Source of the DNA: DASQDT01 sp036380435 | GTDB lineage: Bacteria > Acidobacteriota > Blastocatellia > Pyrinomonadales > Pyrinomonadaceae | DNA: 7,267 nt | Direction: 5' to 3' | NCBI GenBank assembly: GCA_036380435.1 | Contig: DASVES010000158.1 | Span: 1 to 7,267, forward strand | Part shown: positions 1 to 6,913 of the stretch, piece after piece | Position numbering within the stretch: position 1 is the first letter of the stretch | How the letters are laid out: each line of letters opens with the position of its first letter | Program-made: the position numbers and the translations under genes | Notes under the pieces: generated by a model | What the model saw: only the letters and a program-made list of their open reading frames with translations | What the model was told of the DNA's origin: nothing | Database searches by the model: none

Positions 1-333
1 GGCGGCGGTGACGCTCGCGATGAGACGGTAGCCGACCTTCGGGATGGTCTCGATGACGCGGGGCTTTTGCGCGCTGTCGTCGAAGACCTTACGCAGCTCG
101 GAGATGGCGCGCGCCAGCACGTGCTCCGTGACGTGCGTGCCGGCCCAGACGGTGCTGAACAACTCCTCCCTCGTGACGACCTCGCCCGGCCGCTCAGCCA
201 GACGCACGAGCACGTCCATGATCTTCGGCTGCACCTGCACGACCTTGCCACCGTCGGCCGAGACGACCCGGTTCAGACGCGTCTGAACCAGACGACCTTC
301 GACCCGGAAATCTACACGCAGTTCATCCCGCAT
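1..333 (-). CDS. Winged-helix (OmpR/PhoB-type) transcriptional regulator, N-terminal part
   Basis: Reading the minus strand from the ATG at 333-331 gives 111 codons with no stop up to the window edge, so the C-terminus is missing. Residues about 35-108 match the Trans_reg_C winged helix: QPKIMDVLVRLAERPGEVVT (first helices), REELFSTVW, then a recognition-helix region around HVLARAISELRKVF, and the wing hairpin IETIPKVGYRLI. The domain lies at the extreme N-terminus with no receiver domain before it. That arrangement is typical of CadC/ToxR-like regulators and of the acidobacterial proteins in which the DNA-binding domain is followed by a membrane helix and TolB/WD40 or TPR repeats; which of these follows here cannot be seen. 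The start is supported by a GGAGG Shine-Dalgarno sequence 5 nt upstream. The gene is divergent from the amidohydrolase. Target genes are unknown. Confidence 0.88.
   Translation of the reverse strand, partial: MRDELRVDFRVEGRLVQTRLNRVVSADGGKVVQVQPKIMDVLVRLAERPGEVVTREELFSTVWAGTHVTEHVLARAISELRKVFDDSAQKPRVIETIPKVGYRLIASVTAA
270..289. repeat. Perfect 20-bp palindrome inside the regulator gene, flanked by 8-bp direct repeats
   Basis: GGTTCAGACGCGTCTGAACC equals its own reverse complement. It lies in codons 15-22 of the winged-helix gene. AGACGACC occurs immediately outside on both sides (261-268 and 290-297), so an element of 21 bp sits between identical 8-mers. It could be an autoregulatory operator just downstream of the start, a small insertion with target duplication, or chance in GC-rich coding DNA. 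The symmetry is certain; the role is not. Confidence 0.5.
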
Positions 334-357
334 CTTTCCCTCCCTCTTCTTCCCTTT
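334..357 (-). promoter_or_regulatory. Purine-only leader with ribosome binding site of the winged-helix gene
   Basis: On the minus strand the 24 bases before the ATG at 333 are all purines. They contain GGAGG (positions 343-339), 5 nt from the start codon. This fixes the start of the regulator gene. Confidence 0.7.
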
Positions 358-462
358 AACAATCGACCCCGGCTCATTGGGCGTGACTTGGACGCCGGAG
401 TTTCCAGACTTGCCGGGCTATACGACCGCCGCCGCGCGGCAGTTCGGACGGCAAATGCCGAA

Positions 463-552
463 CAGTACCGCGAGCGGTAGCGAGCGGGTATGCCTGTGAT
501 GAGAGGCCCGTATCGCGTATCCAGACCCGCGAGGCTTCCGCTCGCGGTACTG
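463..552. repeat. Inverted repeat with CAGTACCGCGAGCGG arms
   Basis: CAGTACCGCGAGCGG at 463-477 is the perfect reverse complement of 538-552. Pairing resumes further in, GCGGGT (484-489) against ACCCGC (525-530), so the whole forms an interrupted stem with internal loops around a core of about 35 nt. Each arm also holds the small palindrome ACCGC-GA-GCGG(T). It resembles dispersed intergenic palindromes of the REP/BIME kind, but it lacks the GTAG tetranucleotide seen in the elements at 4164-4351 and 5507-5635. There is no U-tract, so it is unlikely to be a terminator. Confidence 0.65.
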
Positions 553-685
553 CCCCGGACACGCAGTCGTCCCCACGGACGGCCGCGCGCGGCAAAGCCT
601 CAGATAAAAATCAGAGAAAGATCAAGGGTCGCCGCCGGCCGCGTGGCGTAGAACGTGGCGAGTCGTCAAACCCGTCCCGCCCGAA

Positions 686-691
686 AAGGAG
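686..691 (+). promoter_or_regulatory. Ribosome binding site deciding a GTG start
   Basis: AAGGAG lies 7 nt before the GTG at 699. No in-frame ATG with comparable spacing exists, and the following codons read as a signal peptide. This supports the GTG start of the amidohydrolase. Confidence 0.8.
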
Positions 692-698
692 ATCAACA

Positions 699-2018
699 GT
701 GAAACGTCTGAAGCGAACGGCCCCCGCCATCCTTGTCTGCCTGCTGAGCGCGTCCACTCTGATGCGGCCCGCGCCCGAAGCCGCCGCCTCGGGGCGCATC
801 GCCGCCGCCGCTCCGACCGCGCACCCGTCCGTCCAACGCTTCGTCGGCGGCCTGTGGTTCGACGGCCGCACGTTTGCGCCGCGCACCGTCTACTCGGTCA
901 ACGGCGTCTTCCGCTCAAGCCACGCCGGAGCAGTTGACGCCACGCACGACCTGAGCGGCAAGTTCGTCGTCCCGCCCTTCGCCGAAGCGCACAACCATCA
1001 CTTCATGGAAGGCATGGACTACCGCTCGCAAATCGCCGCACACCTCGCGCAGGGCATCTTCTACGCGAAGAACTCGAACACCATGCAGCGGCTCACCGAC
1101 CCCGTCCGCCCACACGTGAACACGCCCGAGAGCGTCGATGTCCTTTTCGCGGGCGGCGGACTCACCGCGACGGGCGGCCACCCCGTGCAGATTTACGACC
1201 ATATCGCCGACCGGAAAATGTTCCCCGGCTGGGGCCGCGAGGAGATGAAGAATCAGGCTTACTTCATCATCGATACGGAGCGCGACCTCGAAGACAAGTG
1301 GCCCTTAATCAAGGCGGGCCGCCCCGACTTCATCAAAACTTATCTGGAATACTCCGAAGAGTATGAGCGGCGCAAATCAGACCCGAAATTTTACGGCCAG
1401 CGGGGACTCGACCCGAAGCTTCTGCCGAAGATAGTTGCGAAGGCGCACCGCGAGCGTCTGCGCGTCGCCGTCCACGTCAACACCGCGGCCGACTTCCGCA
1501 ACGCGCTCTCGGCCGGCGCCGACGAGATCGCCCACCTGCCGCTCGCGCCCCTCACCGAAGAGGACGCGCGGCGCGCGGCGCGGCAGGGCACGGTCGTCGT
1601 CACGACCACTCTCAGCCACCGCCGCACAGACCACGTCACAGACCTCGACGGCGTCCACCGACACAACCTGCGTCTGCTCCACGCGGCCGGCGTGCGTCTG
1701 GCCGTCGGCACCGACGACACCAACCGCACCGCGCTCGACGAGGCCATGAACCTCGCGCGCCTCGGCGTCTTCGACAACGCCACCCTGCTCCGTCTCTGGA
1801 CGGAAGTCACCCCGCAGGCTATCTTCCCCGCTCGCAAACTCGGCCTGCTCAAAGACGGCTACGAGGCGAGTTTCCTCGCGCTCAACGAAGACCCCCTCGA
1901 AAACTTCGCGAACGTCAAACGCATCGCCGTCCGCTTCAAGCAGGGCCACAACATCTCGCCGGCCGCGCACCCCGAGCGTCCGGGCGGAGACGCGGGCAAG
2001 CCGGCGAATCATCCGTGA
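699..2018 (+). CDS. Exported amidohydrolase, imidazolonepropionase-like
   Basis: This is a 439-residue metal-dependent hydrolase of the amidohydrolase superfamily. The N-terminus has a basic stretch (KRLKR), a hydrophobic core about residues 8-20 and an AAAS region near 28-31, which reads as a Sec signal peptide, so the enzyme probably acts outside the cytoplasm. Expected binuclear-site ligands appear in order: HxH at H98/H100 (EAHNHH), K213 (DFIK, the likely carboxylated lysine), H259 (VAVHV), H279 (DEIAHL) and D339 (VGTDD). A C-terminal beta segment (about 380-415) returns to the small composite domain, followed by a Pro/Gly-rich tail. Length is normal for the family. Members hydrolyse cyclic amides, dipeptides and other amide-like substrates; the substrate cannot be inferred here. 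The gene seems to be monocistronic, with a 303-nt gap before the permease. Family assignment is firm, substrate unknown. Confidence 0.88.
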   Translation: MKRLKRTAPAILVCLLSASTLMRPAPEAAASGRIAAAAPTAHPSVQRFVGGLWFDGRTFAPRTVYSVNGVFRSSHAGAVDATHDLSGKFVVPPFAEAHNHHFMEGMDYRSQIAAHLAQGIFYAKNSNTMQRLTDPVRPHVNTPESVDVLFAGGGLTATGGHPVQIYDHIADRKMFPGWGREEMKNQAYFIIDTERDLEDKWPLIKAGRPDFIKTYLEYSEEYERRKSDPKFYGQRGLDPKLLPKIVAKAHRERLRVAVHVNTAADFRNALSAGADEIAHLPLAPLTEEDARRAARQGTVVVTTTLSHRRTDHVTDLDGVHRHNLRLLHAAGVRLAVGTDDTNRTALDEAMNLARLGVFDNATLLRLWTEVTPQAIFPARKLGLLKDGYEASFLALNEDPLENFANVKRIAVRFKQGHNISPAAHPERPGGDAGKPANHP

Positions 2019-2041
2019 TACGCCTCTGGCCCGATGCTCTC

Positions 2042-2177
2042 ACTTGGGTGTAGGTAGAGTTGGACTCACCGCAGAGGCGCGGAGGACGCAGAGGGGGCGC
2101 AGAGAGTTGATTCTCTCCGCGTGAACTCTGCGTCCTCTGTGCCTCTGTGGTGAACTGCCTCACCCCTACGCTCAAGT
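2042..2177. repeat. Large imperfect palindrome (MITE/REP-like) with CGCAGAG iterations
   Basis: The left half (about 2042-2105) aligns with the reverse complement of the right half (about 2112-2177) over some 65 bases. Strong blocks are CACC-CAGAGGC, GGAGGACGCAGAG, and AGAGA against TCTCT around a 6-nt centre. Within the left arm, the heptamer CGCAGAG (once CGCGGAG) recurs at 2070, 2078, 2087 and 2098. I recognise the motif 'TTCACC-CAGAGGC-AGAGGACGCAGAG' as a dispersed intergenic repeat common in several bacterial phyla and often mis-annotated as short proteins. The function is unknown. A transcript would fold into a long hairpin between the two genes. No poly-U follows on either strand. Confidence 0.72.
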
Positions 2178-2182
2178 TTGAG

Positions 2183-2198
2183 TCACTCTTAAGGGTGA
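2183..2198. repeat. 16-bp near-palindrome TCACTCTTAAGGGTGA
   Basis: The sequence is symmetric about CTTAAG with one mismatched pair (T2187 against G2194, a wobble pair in RNA). It lies just outside the large palindrome and about 125 nt upstream of the permease start, so it could be an operator or a residual part of the repeat. The symmetry is clear, the function is speculative. Confidence 0.35.
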
Positions 2199-2321
2199 TG
2201 GCCGAACTTATCTGTTGCCATCCTCCCACCCCCTGTGACACACTCCGCGCGTCCACAGTTGGCTTTCCCCAAAACGCTCTACCAACAAGTCTTCCGAAAC
2301 GCGCGGGCGAATAAAACCGAG

Positions 2322-4139
<1,818 letters not shown>

Positions 4140-4150
4140 ACAAGTCGCCA

Positions 4151-4166
4151 GCCCCCGCAAGGGGGC
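4151..4166. repeat. Small GNRA-loop hairpin after the permease stop
   Basis: GCCCCC (4151-4156) pairs with GGGGGC (4161-4166) around the loop GCAA, starting 11 nt after the stop codon. A counterpart on the far side of the large palindrome is GCCGC-TCC-GCGGC at 4349-4361. The two are degenerate mirror images and appear to be the outermost layer of the nested element at 4164-4351. Confidence 0.6.
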
Positions 4167-4351
4167 GGAAGAATGTAGCCCACGGCGCGAGCCGTGGGTA
4201 ACGGACAGCCAGGACAATGAAAGCCCCGGAGGGGCGAAAGAACCTCAAGCTTGAGCACGATGCTCGTTGAGGTTCTTTCGCCCCTCCGGGGCTTCGCTTT
4301 TTTATTCTCGTACATTCCCACGGCTCGCGCCGTGGGCTACATTCTTCCGCC
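4164..4351. repeat. Nested palindrome: inverse REP doublet (REPIN/BIME-like) enclosing a second inverted repeat
   Basis: Outer arms 4164-4198 and 4317-4351 are perfect 35-bp reverse complements. Each contains GTAG followed by a hairpin of 8-bp stem CCCACGGC/GCCGTGGG: GTAG at 4175-4178 with stem and loop 4179-4198 (loop GCGA) on the plus strand, and GTAG at 4340-4337 with 4336-4317 on the minus strand. GTAG plus palindrome, in inverse pairs with GTAG outermost, is the described layout of REP elements mobilised by RAYT (TnpA-REP) transposases. Between them lies an unrelated inverted repeat with perfect 28-bp arms (4221-4248 and 4267-4294). The element fills nearly the whole gap between the convergent permease and Rieske genes. 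No RAYT gene is in the window. Confidence 0.82.
4221..4303 (+). terminator. Intrinsic terminator of the permease gene
   Basis: A perfect 28-bp stem (4221-4248 with 4267-4294) has an 18-nt apex that can fold further (GAGCA 4253-4257 with TGCTC 4261-4265). It is followed after CGC by six T residues (4298-4303) on the plus strand. This fits Rho-independent termination of the permease transcript. On the minus strand the stem is followed only by TTTCATTG, so it is a poorer terminator for the Rieske transcript, though the hairpin could still protect that 3' end. Confidence 0.72.
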
Positions 4352-4377
4352 GCTCCGCGGCTGGATTCTGCCGCCGC

Positions 4378-5496
4378 TTATTCGTCTTCCAGTCCCGCTT
4401 TCAGGTCTGCGTAAAGTAGTCGATGGAAGAGGTGCTCGCCGGCCTCGCGGCGGACGGAGAGACGCCCGGCCCCGTAGGCCCGCGACGCGAGGCCGCGCTG
4501 GACTGACTTGCAGATGGCCGTGTCCTCATCCTGAATCCTCTGCCCCACGTCGATGCTCGCGCGGTTGCGCTCGCGCGCCGCCTCGGACACGTCGGGGAAG
4601 TAGAAATCGAAGATGACCTCCGTCTGATCGACGCCGCGCGGCAGCACGAGATTCGTGTCCATCACGCCCTCGTACCAGTTGACCATGAAGTTCGGATAAA
4701 TCCAGTAGTAGAGCGCGCGCTCGCCCCTCCTGACCGCGCCGGTCTGCGCTTCGGCCCCCGCGCTCACGACGGGACTCGATTGCAAACAGAACCGCTCGCC
4801 ATTCTCAATCGTGTAGTTCGAGTAGTCGAGGACGCTGTCGAGGCCCTTGTGGAGGTACGGGACGTGATAGCCGCCGTCGAGGTAGTTATCGACAAAGACC
4901 TTCCAGTTGCAGTCGAACGAGTAGTGACGCCGCTCCATCCAGCGCAGCGATGACAGCTTCAGCGGGCGCGCTTGTTCGATCAACTCCGCGCCAAGAAACT
5001 CTTCGAGCGCGGGGCCGCCGCTCTCCACCTTGACGAAGACCCAGTTCTCCCAGACGCCGCACTCGACGGGGACGAGGCCATTCTCTCCGCGCTCGAACTG
5101 GCAGACGCCGGCGAAGTCGGGCGTGCCGCGCAAAGCGCCTTCGAGCGTGTACGTCCAGCCGTGATACGGGCAGCGCAGGCTCGCGGCGCGCCCCTCCGGC
5201 TCGGTCAACACGGCGGCCGCGTGGTGCCGGCAGACGTTGAAGAAAGCGCGCAATGCCCCGTCGCCCCCGCGGACGACGACCACGGGTTCGCCGGCAATCT
5301 CACAGGTGACGTATTGCCCCGGCTCCCCGACCTGCTCGGCGCGCCCGACGAGCTGCCACGTCCGCGCAAACACCGTCCGCCGCTCCAGCTCGTAGACGCG
5401 CGCGTCCGTGTACCACGGTGCCGGTATCGTCCACGCCTCTTCAAGCGGCGCGCGCGCGTCGTAGCTTTCGACGATTTCCTTAAGCGAATGCTGCAT
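4378..5496 (-). CDS. Rieske non-haem iron oxygenase, choline-monooxygenase-like alpha subunit
   Basis: A 372-residue cytoplasmic oxygenase. The [2Fe-2S] Rieske motif is C89-R-H91 then C109-PY-H112 (C-x-H-x17-C-x2-H). The mononuclear iron site is in DNYLDGGYHVPYLHKGL (about 203-219), giving H211 and H216, with D325 in QDEDTAICKSVQRGL as the likely carboxylate ligand. The DNYLDGGYHVPY block is characteristic of plant choline monooxygenase and its bacterial relatives, so the likely chemistry is hydroxylation of, or removal of a methyl group from, a quaternary or methylated amine; the substrate is unproven. No reductase partner is visible. The ATG at 5496 was chosen because an in-frame ATG at 5610 would add 38 residues encoded by the upstream repeat element. 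The Shine-Dalgarno sequence is weak. It is probably cotranscribed after the GcvT-like gene, 134 nt upstream. Confidence 0.88.
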   Translation of the reverse strand: MQHSLKEIVESYDARAPLEEAWTIPAPWYTDARVYELERRTVFARTWQLVGRAEQVGEPGQYVTCEIAGEPVVVVRGGDGALRAFFNVCRHHAAAVLTEPEGRAASLRCPYHGWTYTLEGALRGTPDFAGVCQFERGENGLVPVECGVWENWVFVKVESGGPALEEFLGAELIEQARPLKLSSLRWMERRHYSFDCNWKVFVDNYLDGGYHVPYLHKGLDSVLDYSNYTIENGERFCLQSSPVVSAGAEAQTGAVRRGERALYYWIYPNFMVNWYEGVMDTNLVLPRGVDQTEVIFDFYFPDVSEAARERNRASIDVGQRIQDEDTAICKSVQRGLASRAYGAGRLSVRREAGEHLFHRLLYADLKAGLEDE

Positions 5497-5506
5497 GGCT
5501 GCACGA

Positions 5507-5635
5507 TGTAGGACAGGCATTCCTGCCTGTCTTGAGCGCGGAGCGCGAAAAACTTCGCGCGCACATTCAACTTGAGATTCGGCGAATCCCTTTCGCGCTG
5601 ACGCGCTCACGACAGGCAGGAATGCCTGTCCTACA
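5507..5635. repeat. Inverse REP doublet (REPIN-like) between the GcvT-like and Rieske genes
   Basis: Arms 5507-5531 and 5611-5635 are perfect 25-bp reverse complements. Each consists of GTAG (5508-5511 on plus, 5634-5631 on minus) and a hairpin with stem GACAGGCA/TGCCTGTC and a 4-nt loop (TTCC, or GGAA read on the other strand). Symmetry continues imperfectly inward: GAGCGCG and AGCGCGAAA blocks occur on both sides. Near the middle are two further small hairpins, GCGCGAA/TTCGCGC (5543-5549 with 5554-5560) and GATTCG/CGAATC (5576-5581 with 5583-5588). The stem sequence differs from the REP pair at 4164-4351 but the architecture is the same. The element fills the gap in a probable two-gene operon and supplies the stop codon of the upstream gene. 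Confidence 0.82.
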
Positions 5636-6833
5636 CGACCGGCGTCGCCGTCTTGCGCTTCGGGTTGAAGAAGGGCGTCTTCACTACCGTCGCGCCGACG
5701 CGGTGGCGCACGGCCTCGACCGTCACCTCCACTTCAAGGCGCGTCCCCGGCCGGGCGTGCTCGCGCCGGATGGTGGCGAGCGCGATGAACTGCTTGAGCG
5801 TGGGCGACCACGTGGTCGAAGTCGCCCGCCCCGTCTGCGCGCCCTCGCGGTAGACGGGCACGGCCACGCGCGACGCGATGGGCGAGATCGACGGCGGCAG
5901 CCCCGCCGCTTCGTACAGACGCTCGACGCCCGTCCAATCCACTTCCAGCCCGACGATCTCGCGCGCGTGCCCGCGCCGGTGTTCTTCGGCGAGCGCCGCC
6001 TGCCCGACGAAGCGCGCCTTGTCCAACTGGACGAGCCGGCCCAAGCCCATCTCGTAGGGCGTGTACTTCTGCGACTCGATGAGCGCCTTCTTGCTGCCGT
6101 GGAAGTCCACGTCGATGAGCAGCAGGCCCGCCTCGATGCGCGCCACGTCGAGCGCGAGCATCCCGGCCGGGTGGATGTCGAAGGCGCGGCCCCCCTCCAT
6201 CAGCGCGTCCCAGACGTGGACGGCCAGCTCCATGGGCATCCAGATTTCGTAACCGAGGTCGCCCGTGTAGCCCGTGCGCGAGATATCGACGGGCACGTCG
6301 GCAATCTCTCCCGACTCGACGCGGAAGTATTTCAAGCTCTCGATGTCGCAGCCGCGCACGAGGCTCTTGAGCAAGCGGCCCGACGTGGGGCCTTGCAGCG
6401 CGAGCGCCGCCGTCTCCTCGGAGATGTCCTCGATCTCCACGTCCATCCCCGCGGCGTTCATCGTGAACCAGCGCAGGGAAGGGTCGGCGGCCGTCCAGCG
6501 GTAGAGATTCTCGCCGAGGCGCGAGACCGTGCCGTCGTCGATCACCTTCCCGCGCTCGTCGCACCACGGCGTATACACGACCTGCCCGACCGAGACCTTA
6601 CGCATGTCGCGCGTGATGATTCTATCGACGAGCCGGGTAGCGTCGCGGCCCGTGAGCCGGTACTTGTAGAGCGGCGAGATGTCGATGAGCGCGGCGGCGT
6701 TCCGTATCGCGTTGTACTCGTGCTCGTGGTGCGGCTCGTAGCTGCTCACCGCGTAATAGCCCGACCACTCGCGGTAGCTCAGGCTCTCGCAGAGCGCGAA
6801 AGTTCTTTCGTGAAAAGCGGTTCCGATTGGCAT
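5631..6833 (-). CDS. GcvT-like (aminomethyltransferase family) tetrahydrofolate-dependent protein
   Basis: A 400-residue cytoplasmic protein of the GcvT fold. Visible landmarks: an N-terminal HEYNAIRNAAALIDISPLYK block (38-57), GKVIDDGTVSRL (95-106) containing the aspartate pair that aligns with the catalytic Asp of glycine-cleavage T protein, ALQGPTSGRLL (145-155), the folate-site motif ISRTGYTGDLGYEIWMP (184-200), and a C-terminal beta-barrel domain with GRATSTTWSPTLKQFIALA (335-353). No fused oxidase domain is present and no glycine-cleavage P or H genes are nearby, so it is more likely a demethylation or C1-transfer enzyme of the broader family (which includes DmdA, LigM and the folate domains of dimethylglycine dehydrogenase) than true GcvT. 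It is followed by the Rieske gene on the same strand. Its TAG stop lies inside the REP element. Only a weak GAGA precedes the ATG. Confidence 0.86.
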   Translation of the reverse strand: MPIGTAFHERTFALCESLSYREWSGYYAVSSYEPHHEHEYNAIRNAAALIDISPLYKYRLTGRDATRLVDRIITRDMRKVSVGQVVYTPWCDERGKVIDDGTVSRLGENLYRWTAADPSLRWFTMNAAGMDVEIEDISEETAALALQGPTSGRLLKSLVRGCDIESLKYFRVESGEIADVPVDISRTGYTGDLGYEIWMPMELAVHVWDALMEGGRAFDIHPAGMLALDVARIEAGLLLIDVDFHGSKKALIESQKYTPYEMGLGRLVQLDKARFVGQAALAEEHRRGHAREIVGLEVDWTGVERLYEAAGLPPSISPIASRVAVPVYREGAQTGRATSTTWSPTLKQFIALATIRREHARPGTRLEVEVTVEAVRHRVGATVVKTPFFNPKRKTATPVV

Positions 6834-6853
6834 GTAAGATTCTCAGTGTGCGA

Positions 6854-6882
6854 TTGTCACGGCGAGCGATTATAAGTATCAT
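6854..6882 (+). promoter_or_regulatory. Sigma-70-like promoter for the FAD oxidoreductase, overlapping the divergent one
   Basis: TTGTCA (6854-6859) and TATCAT (6877-6882) are separated by 17 nt, predicting a start near 6889 and a leader of about 25 nt. This promoter occupies the same DNA as the minus-strand promoter, so polymerase probably cannot bind both at once. Confidence 0.5.
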
Positions 6883-6899
6883 CGCAAGTCTTCCGTCAA
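6869..6899 (-). promoter_or_regulatory. Sigma-70-like promoter for the GcvT-like/Rieske pair
   Basis: On the minus strand TTGACG (6899-6894) is followed after 19 nt by a consensus TATAAT (6874-6869). Transcription would start near 6862, leaving a leader of about 30 nt before the ATG at 6833. The boxes are close to consensus, the spacer is 1-2 nt longer than ideal. Confidence 0.6.
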
Positions 6900-6913
6900 G
6901 AACTAACTAACAC

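Larger units (their letters stand above)
334..698. other. Divergent intergenic region between regulator and amidohydrolase
   Basis: These 365 bases separate two divergent genes. They hold the purine-rich leader of the regulator at the left end, an inverted repeat at 463-552, a small hairpin with arms GTTCGG (442-447) and CCGAAC (458-463), and a short A-rich patch (about 602-620), the only AT-rich segment. Short open frames cross the region, but none has a good start signal or recognisable product. I could not identify a convincing sigma-70 promoter for either gene. Confidence 0.6.
2019..2321. other. Intergenic region between amidohydrolase and permease
   Basis: This 303-base gap contains the large palindrome at 2042-2177, the short palindrome at 2183-2198 and the 5' leader of the permease. 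A GTG at 2235 is in frame with the permease and would add 29 residues, but it follows a pyrimidine-rich run without a Shine-Dalgarno sequence. No clear promoter or U-tract terminator was recognised. Confidence 0.6.

Noticed and set aside
1936..2256. Minus-strand small frame across the CGCAGAG palindrome (peptide containing TEAQRTQ and PLRPPRLCGE)
   Set aside because: These peptides are translations of a dispersed DNA repeat and recur as spurious proteins in databases.
2235..2321. Upstream GTG start of the permease adding 29 residues
   Set aside because: No Shine-Dalgarno sequence precedes it, the extra residues do not resemble the family, and the ATG at 2322 gives the usual family N-terminus.
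4164..5635. CRISPR array
   Set aside because: Repeats occur only as inverted pairs with different sequences in each gap. There are no regularly spaced direct repeats and no cas genes.
5631..6833. True glycine-cleavage T protein (gcvT)
   Set aside because: The fold and folate motif match, but no gcvH or gcvP is adjacent and the partner is a Rieske oxygenase, so a specific gcvT name would be unsupported.
5532..6875. 447-codon open frame on the plus strand opposite the GcvT-like gene
   Set aside because: Its translation is Arg/His/Asp-rich low-complexity without any domain, it lies antisense to a clear GcvT-family protein, and it starts inside the REP doublet. Long antisense frames are common in GC-rich coding DNA.
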